Source: Treponema sp. (GTDB lineage: Bacteria; Spirochaetota; Spirochaetia; Treponematales; Breznakiellaceae). Taken from it: DNA of 8,984 bases. Within the stretch, counting starts at the first letter, position 1, and each line of letters starts with the position of its first letter. Position numbers and translations under genes: made by a program. Positions 5,726-8,984 of this stretch are shown here, one piece after another. Under the pieces are notes generated by a model. The model was given only the letters and a program-made list of their open reading frames with translations. It did not search any database and had not been told where the DNA came from. The DNA lies in the NCBI GenBank assembly GCA_031264475.1, contig JAISEA010000049.1:1-8984 (forward strand). The letters are read 5' to 3'.

Positions 5726-6490
5726 TCAAAAGACGATTTCGTCAGTTAATATTTCGGTATGGTCGCTGAATATGGCGAGTGTATGCTCCCAATGCGCCGA
5801 GAGCGAGTCGTCTACGGTTAGAACAGTCCATCCGTTGCGGGCTATATCAACTTCGGGCGCGCCCATATTGATCATAGGCTCGATGGCTATGACAAGACCG
5901 GGCGCCATACGCGGATTTGGTCCGTGCGGCACGTTAGGTACAGATGGGTCTTCATGCAAGCTAAAGCCAACCCCGTGTCCGCAGTACTGATACACTACGC
6001 CAAACCCAAATTGTTCCGCATAGCCACTCACAGCCCGCGCTATCTGAAGGAGTCGATCCCCAGCCCTTGCCGCTTCAACACCCCGTTTGAGGCACTCATG
6101 GGTAACGGCGTTGAGCTTACGCGCCTTCTCCTCTACTCGCCCCACCTCTACGGTAAACGCCTGATCGCTGATGAACCCGTCAAGGTCTATACCGCCGTCT
6201 ATGGATACGAGGTCCCCGTCCACTATCTTCCGCCTTGACGGAATACCGTGGATAACCTCGTTGTTGATGGAAATACACAACGCCGCGGGAAAAGGATTCT
6301 TCTTACTTCCCACTCCGAGAAACGAGGGTTTCCCCCCCGCCTTTTTTATCCAATTCTGCGCCCATTTGTCCAATTCGATGGTTTCAACACCCGGCGTTAT
6401 GAGTGGGAGTAATTCCCTGTACATAGCAGAGAGCATCTTACATGACGCTCGTATGCTGTCAATCTGTTTTTCATTCTTTAAACGTATCAT
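5726..6490 (-). CDS. map: Methionine aminopeptidase, type I
   Basis: A 254-residue cytoplasmic metalloenzyme that removes the initiator methionine from new proteins. All five metal ligands of the pita-bread fold are present at the usual spacing: Asp98 (SIDGG), Asp109 (ISDQAF), His172 (GHGVG), Glu204 (IEPMI) and Glu235 (WEHT). The conserved His81 (EVIHGIP) and His179 (SLHEDP) are also there. Length is close to the E. coli enzyme, and there is no N-terminal zinc-finger extension. The region around Asp109 reads GFISDQAFTVEVG, slightly unlike the common GDTAxTF pattern. The ATG overlaps the preceding J-domain gene's stop as ATGA (6487-6490), so translation is probably coupled. No strong ribosome site is seen. 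It is the last gene of the minus-strand operon. Confidence 0.95.
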   Translation of the reverse strand: MIRLKNEKQIDSIRASCKMLSAMYRELLPLITPGVETIELDKWAQNWIKKAGGKPSFLGVGSKKNPFPAALCISINNEVIHGIPSRRKIVDGDLVSIDGGIDLDGFISDQAFTVEVGRVEEKARKLNAVTHECLKRGVEAARAGDRLLQIARAVSGYAEQFGFGVVYQYCGHGVGFSLHEDPSVPNVPHGPNPRMAPGLVIAIEPMINMGAPEVDIARNGWTVLTVDDSLSAHWEHTLAIFSDHTEILTDEIVF

Positions 6491-7266
6491 TTAATACCTA
6501 GTTTTTTTTGCAGGCGTTTGACGCTTGATAAACGTGGATACACCTCAAGCGCCTTGCAAAAAACGATGCGGGCTTCCTCCCGCCTACCCAGTCCACATAG
6601 CGCTTCCGCCATGGAACAGAGCCATCGCGCCTCGTCCTTCGCTGGAAACCCACCCAACGCCAACAAGGTTTCCATACAGAAAACCCAAACGCCGTCATCC
6701 ACGACACGCCGCAGGCGCAGTCTTACTAGCTCCTTCAAAAAAATTTCCACATCAATGGAAAAGTGCCTAAAATACGGCTCCCGCCTCTCTTCTTTCATAA
6801 TATCGACAAGTATGACAAAAGCTTCGTAATAACAATCACGTTTAACAAGCTCTTCAGCAAGAATGTAGGAGCCATCCATCCAGTCTTCGCGGTTAAGATA
6901 GCGACTCATTGGGAAATCAAGCCCACCGCGTTCGCGCCACAAAGCCAGAGCGTCCTCTTCTCTTCCGTGAAAGAGGTCCAGTACCACGAGCTTCGCCTGA
7001 CTTGCTGGATCGTCCTTTCTCCGTTTAAGAAAGGTTCGATAGTCAAATTCGCCCTTCTCTGATAACTTAAACGTCTTGTCGTATTCAAAACGCCGCTGTC
7101 TATCCGAAAGAATCTTGTACGCGGAAATGAGACGCCGCATTTCCGCGTCTCCCCGTTTACCGACGACGTCTGGATGGAACTTCTTCGCCTTTTCACGGAA
7201 CGCCTTTTTTACATCCGCAGAAGAGGCGTCCGTCTTGATTCCAAGCAGGCTGTAATAATTATCCAT
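6487..7266 (-). CDS. J-domain co-chaperone with helical TPR-like C-terminal region
   Basis: A 259-residue protein. Residues 2 to about 64 form a J domain: YYSLLGIKTDASSADVKKAF, the HPD motif at 31-33 needed to stimulate DnaK ATPase, and LSDRQRRFEYD near the end. There is no Gly/Phe linker or zinc-finger region, so it is a class III J protein, not DnaJ itself. The remainder (about 85-259) is predicted helical, rich in Leu, Arg and Glu. It has repeated A-x-x-L and E-x-A-x-x-x-F patterns suggestive of tetratricopeptide-type repeats (for example LCGLGRREEARIVFCKALEVYP). This part probably chooses the client, which is unknown. The start has GGAGAGG (7278-7284 on the plus strand) 11 bases upstream. 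The stop overlaps map by ATGA. Confidence 0.88.
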   Translation of the reverse strand: MDNYYSLLGIKTDASSADVKKAFREKAKKFHPDVVGKRGDAEMRRLISAYKILSDRQRRFEYDKTFKLSEKGEFDYRTFLKRRKDDPASQAKLVVLDLFHGREEDALALWRERGGLDFPMSRYLNREDWMDGSYILAEELVKRDCYYEAFVILVDIMKEERREPYFRHFSIDVEIFLKELVRLRLRRVVDDGVWVFCMETLLALGGFPAKDEARWLCSMAEALCGLGRREEARIVFCKALEVYPRLSSVKRLQKKLGIK

Positions 7267-7311
7267 TTTCTAAACCGCCTCTCCGCGCCTTCTCCCATGA
7301 AACGACGCCTT

Positions 7312-7719
7312 TTACGCGCCGATGCGTTTCGCCAGCGCTTCGGCTTGTTCCGCGCTCAAAAGCGTATCGCTCCAATTCACGAACATACCTTCTTTTTCCA
7401 TGATGGACATGAGACCAAAGAGCGCCTTGTTGATGAAAAGGCATTTCTTCCCCAGAAACGCGGCGCTTTTCTTACCCGCAACGCCGCCGGTTGCGGCGAG
7501 TATCTTAGACAGACAATCCGGAAACTTACGCGAGAAAAAGGAAAGCGTCTCTGCGCTTACCACAATGTACTCGTAAGAGGGCAGGCGAAAACCGTCGTCT
7601 GTCCACGCATCAATAACATCGGAACGATGTCCCATGGACTCAAAACCTTTTTGCAACGCGGCGATACAGGGGGAAGTAACCCCCCTTTGCGCTGGAACGT
7701 TTATTATGGCTATTCTCAT
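7312..7719 (-). CDS. Small flavodoxin-like-fold protein of unknown function
   Basis: A 135-residue protein. The pattern of strands and helices suggests a flavodoxin-like alpha/beta fold: an N-terminal strand MRIAIINVP, a helix IAALQKGFESMGH, strand SDVIDAW, strand YEYIVVSAET, and a strand/helix ending KSAAFLGKKCLFINKALFGLMSIMEKEG. The canonical flavodoxin phosphate loop (T/S-x-T-G-x-T) is not visible; PAQRGVTSP lies in its place. FMN binding is therefore doubtful. There is no signal peptide. No Shine-Dalgarno or good promoter was found upstream of the ATG. It is 45 bases before the J-domain gene, probably in the same operon. The gene is not confidently recognised. Codon use looks like its neighbours. 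Confidence 0.75.
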   Translation of the reverse strand: MRIAIINVPAQRGVTSPCIAALQKGFESMGHRSDVIDAWTDDGFRLPSYEYIVVSAETLSFFSRKFPDCLSKILAATGGVAGKKSAAFLGKKCLFINKALFGLMSIMEKEGMFVNWSDTLLSAEQAEALAKRIGA

Positions 7720-7798
7720 ATTTTAAGAATAACACATAAATACTTCTTTTTACAAGAGGAAAATTCATCGGTGGAGCGTTATTCCTACCCTATTCCCA

Positions 7799-7827
7799 TT
7801 GACGCGCCTGCTAAAATCCCCTATAAT
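7799..7827 (+). promoter_or_regulatory. Sigma-70-type promoter in the lipoprotein leader region
   Basis: TTGACG (7799-7804) and TATAAT (7822-7827) are 17 bases apart, one base from full consensus. The start of transcription would be near 7833-7834. If it serves the lipoprotein, the leader is about 330 bases and includes the whole palindrome array. Confidence 0.7.
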
Positions 7828-7833
7828 GCTGTC

Positions 7834-7929
7834 ATGAACAAACGCAATGAGACCCGCACCCTTCGGGTGTTCACACGTGGTGTGTTTAAAAGCGTCTTGT
7901 TCTGCTCCGCCTTTTTACGGGGTGAATAG
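7834..7929 (+). CDS. Possible leaderless 31-codon ORF
   Basis: The ATG at 7834 falls at the predicted transcription start, so it would be translated without a leader. It encodes 31 residues (MNKRNETRTLRVFTRGVFKS and 11 more), Arg-rich then hydrophobic. Its TAG stop overlaps the first palindrome unit. Two hairpins lie inside it. It could be a leader peptide or simply chance; no homologue is recognised. Confidence 0.2.
   Translation: MNKRNETRTLRVFTRGVFKSVLFCSAFLRGE
7891..7905. repeat. Short dispersed motif, copy 2
   Basis: AGCGTCTTGTTCTGC, 14 of 15 bases identical to 5482-5496, and likewise followed by a T-rich stretch and CGGGGT. Here it lies just before the palindrome array. Confidence 0.4.
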
Positions 7930-8034
7930 AACCTACAGGTTCCAAGGCGGAACCTCGAGGTTCTATGATAGAACCTACAGGTTCCAAGGTGGAACTTCGA
8001 GGTTCTATGATAGAACCTTCAGGTTCTATCATAG
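7927..8034. repeat. Array of five palindromes phased at 21 bp (42-bp repeat unit)
   Basis: Two 42-bp units (7927-7968 and 7969-8010) and a partial third (from 8011) each carry two palindromes. The five 14-bp palindromes are GAACCT-AC-AGGTTC (7929), GAACCT-CG-AGGTTC (7950), GAACCT-AC-AGGTTC (7971), GAACTT-CG-AGGTTC (7992) and GAACCT-TC-AGGTTC (8013). Their starts are exactly 21 bp apart, and their centres alternate AC, CG, AC, CG and then TC. The last is the core of a perfect 14-bp-armed inverted repeat (8005-8018 with 8021-8034). The repeat leaves four of six frames open, so it also creates fake repetitive peptide frames on both strands. Confidence 0.92.
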
Positions 8035-8145
8035 TACACCTGTACCAAGTTCTCGATTTTTTCGAGGATGGAAAAACATTTCTGATAGACAATATACAAC
8101 GGGTACATTTACTTCGATCCCGTTTGATATTTTAGTCAGGTATAC

Positions 8146-8153
8146 GAGGAGGG
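8146..8153 (+). promoter_or_regulatory. Ribosome binding site fixing the lipoprotein start
   Basis: GAGGAGGG ends eight bases before the ATG at 8162. It decides the start against the much longer open frame that reaches back through the palindrome array to 7847. Confidence 0.85.
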
Positions 8154-8161
8154 ATAATCCT

Positions 8162-8707
8162 ATGAATAAATACAAACCAATCATTATCCTGTTTACGCTC
8201 TGGCTCGCGGCTTGCGACTCAACGAATACGGAAGTCTACTATGCGGATGTAGTGTGGACTGATTTTGAAGGCGAATGGATGTTTACCGGTCCTTATGGCA
8301 CCGACGGTTATACCATCGGAAGCACAACGATAGCCTACGACGATGGCGGGGACTATGAGGAATGGGACTCGGACTTCACCGCGGACATCGTTCATTGCTA
8401 CAAGTTCGCCATATTTAACGCGGAAACTACAACGGACAGCACCAACGACAGTGTCAGAGACGGCTCCGGCGTATTCGTTGTCAAATTATCCATCGGCGCA
8501 AACGCGGGGAAATATACCGCTATCTATTTCCGTAACCTCCATGAAAACCCGAAAAGCGCGGAGATGGCAAATGCGTATTCTAAAACGTACCCCTATTACT
8601 TCGACACACCAAACGATGCGGTTGTCGGATTCGTGTCTCTTTCCGCCATGAATAAGTACGTCTCAATGTGGGGCGGTCCGTATACATATACAAAGACCGG
8701 TGAATGA
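8162..8707 (+). CDS. Lipoprotein paired with a TonB-dependent receptor
   Basis: A 181-residue protein with a clear type II signal: MNKYKPIIILFTLWLAAC, lipobox LAAC and predicted lipid-bearing Cys18, followed by Asp19. The mature part has aromatic-rich beta-type segments: TDFEGEWMFTGPYGTDGYTI, then AYDDGGDYEEW, a KFAIFNAET strand, and a closing WGGPYTYTKTGE. The DGYTI...YDDGGDY pattern reminds me of lipoproteins recurrent in treponemes, but no named family is recognised and HmuY motifs are not evident. The stop overlaps the next gene's start as ATGA, so it is co-translated with a TonB-dependent receptor. A role as a surface or periplasmic ligand-capturing partner of that receptor is inferred from this pairing only. 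The ligand is unknown. Confidence 0.85.
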   Translation: MNKYKPIIILFTLWLAACDSTNTEVYYADVVWTDFEGEWMFTGPYGTDGYTIGSTTIAYDDGGDYEEWDSDFTADIVHCYKFAIFNAETTTDSTNDSVRDGSGVFVVKLSIGANAGKYTAIYFRNLHENPKSAEMANAYSKTYPYYFDTPNDAVVGFVSLSAMNKYVSMWGGPYTYTKTGE

Positions 8708-8984
8708 CGCGGGATCAGTCTATACCGCGGTTTTTACTATTCGTCTTTGCAACACTCGTTTCGGCGCAGGCGATCTTCGCCCCGCGGATACACGCGCAGG
8801 AACTCGAAGACGAAGGCGTAACAATACAGGCAAGCCCGCCCCAAGACACAACCGCGAAGAAAGTCGTCTCCAAGGAAAACATAGAAAAAAGCGGCTCCCG
8901 GGACCTTGCGGAACTCTTACAAGATACGCTTAATCTGGGGACTTTGAGCTACGGCGGTTATGGCAACAGCGCAAGCGTCAATTT
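8704..8984 (+). CDS. TonB-dependent outer-membrane receptor, 5' part
   Basis: The frame from the ATG at 8704 stays open to the window edge, giving 93 residues. A signal peptide is likely: a charged start (MTRDQ), the hydrophobic stretch FLLFVFATLVSAQAIFA, and a cleavage site after the first AQA or after IHA (about residue 31). Then comes a TonB-box-like EGVTIQAS (37-44). After it the plug domain begins with VVSKENIEKSGSRDLAELLQ (54-73) and reaches SYGGYGNSASVN, where receptors usually continue with L-R-G. The family imports siderophores, haem, vitamins or sugars across the outer membrane using TonB energy; the substrate cannot be told. It overlaps the upstream lipoprotein gene by ATGA. No independent ribosome site is apparent, which fits translational coupling. 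Confidence 0.85.
   Translation, partial: MTRDQSIPRFLLFVFATLVSAQAIFAPRIHAQELEDEGVTIQASPPQDTTAKKVVSKENIEKSGSRDLAELLQDTLNLGTLSYGGYGNSASVN

Larger units (their letters stand above)
7720..8161. other. 442-base divergent intergenic region
   Basis: It separates the minus-strand operon from the plus-strand lipoprotein/receptor operon. It contains a plus-strand promoter (7799-7827), a possible leaderless 31-codon ORF, two small hairpins (7857-7869 and 7872-7884, the latter followed by TTT), a palindrome array (7927-8034), two smaller palindromes (8034-8045, GTACA-CC-TGTAC; 8052-8066, CTCGA-T5-TCGAG), and then the ribosome site of the lipoprotein. No closer promoter to the lipoprotein was convincing. 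Confidence 0.7.

Noticed and set aside
5924..6238. Plus-strand ORF over map
   Set aside because: It is antisense to map, whose five metal ligands are all visible on the minus strand.
7174..7929. 251-codon plus-strand ORF
   Set aside because: It runs antisense through the flavodoxin-like gene and the start of the J-domain gene, has no ribosome site or family resemblance, and has Arg/Leu-rich shadow composition.
7927..8034. CRISPR array
   Set aside because: The repeats are contiguous with no unique spacers, the period is too short, and no cas genes are near.
7886..8092. Minus-strand ORF with EP-x-GS repeats
   Set aside because: It is the opposite-strand reading of the same palindromic array, with no start signals.
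8093..8098. TATACA as -10 box of a nearer lipoprotein promoter
   Set aside because: No acceptable -35 element lies 16-18 bases upstream.
7847..8161. Upstream extension of the lipoprotein frame through the palindrome array
   Set aside because: The repetitive RTYRFQGGTSRFYD-type peptide is a by-product of a repeat that keeps four frames open. The ribosome site and the signal peptide with lipobox place the start at 8162.
8700..8933. 77-codon ORF at the receptor start
   Set aside because: It is a different frame from the receptor. The frame from 8704 has a signal peptide, a TonB-box-like stretch and a plug domain, and stays open to the end of the window.

Overview
The window looks like chromosome of a spirochaete, most likely a gut or termite-type Treponema of medium GC. 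The evidence is a spirochaete-style LpoB lipoprotein and a treponeme-looking lipoprotein paired with a TonB-dependent receptor. A J-domain gene overlaps map, and purB sits with histidine genes. This assignment rests on recognising protein families by eye, not on a search.

Layout, left to right. Positions 1-747 hold the 3' end of a GH28 polygalacturonase-like gene. A near-consensus promoter (770-798) then drives a monocistronic lpoB-like lipoprotein gene (900-1523), closed by a strong hairpin terminator (1603-1636). Positions 1524-2203 are a repeat-rich graveyard: REP-like motifs, the C-terminal remnant of an IS200-like (RAYT-type) transposase on the minus strand, five 21-bp tandem units, and an unrecognised minus-strand ORF fragment. 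A second near-consensus promoter (2122-2150) begins a plus-strand operon. It contains a small Ala/Lys/Glu-rich helical protein, purB (adenylosuccinate lyase), and a 440-residue HisA-HisI-HisE fusion that overlaps purB by 7 bases. The fusion carries three consecutive histidine-pathway steps, and PurB makes AICAR, which is also the by-product of histidine synthesis.

Positions 5369-5725 lie between convergent genes and contain hairpins and a REP-like inverted pair. A minus-strand operon follows, transcribed from 7719 down to 5726: a flavodoxin-like small protein, a J-domain protein with a helical TPR-like tail, and methionine aminopeptidase. The last two overlap by ATGA. Positions 7720-8161 form a divergent intergenic region with a near-consensus plus-strand promoter (7799-7827) and five palindromes set exactly 21 bp apart. 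They precede a lipoprotein gene (8162-8707) that is ATGA-coupled to a TonB-dependent receptor gene running off the window.

The strongest points for follow-up are the HisA-HisI-HisE fusion, the 21-bp-phased palindrome array in the leader of the lipoprotein/receptor operon, the separate 21-bp array against a transposase remnant, and the lipoprotein-receptor pair. No tRNA, rRNA or CRISPR array was seen.
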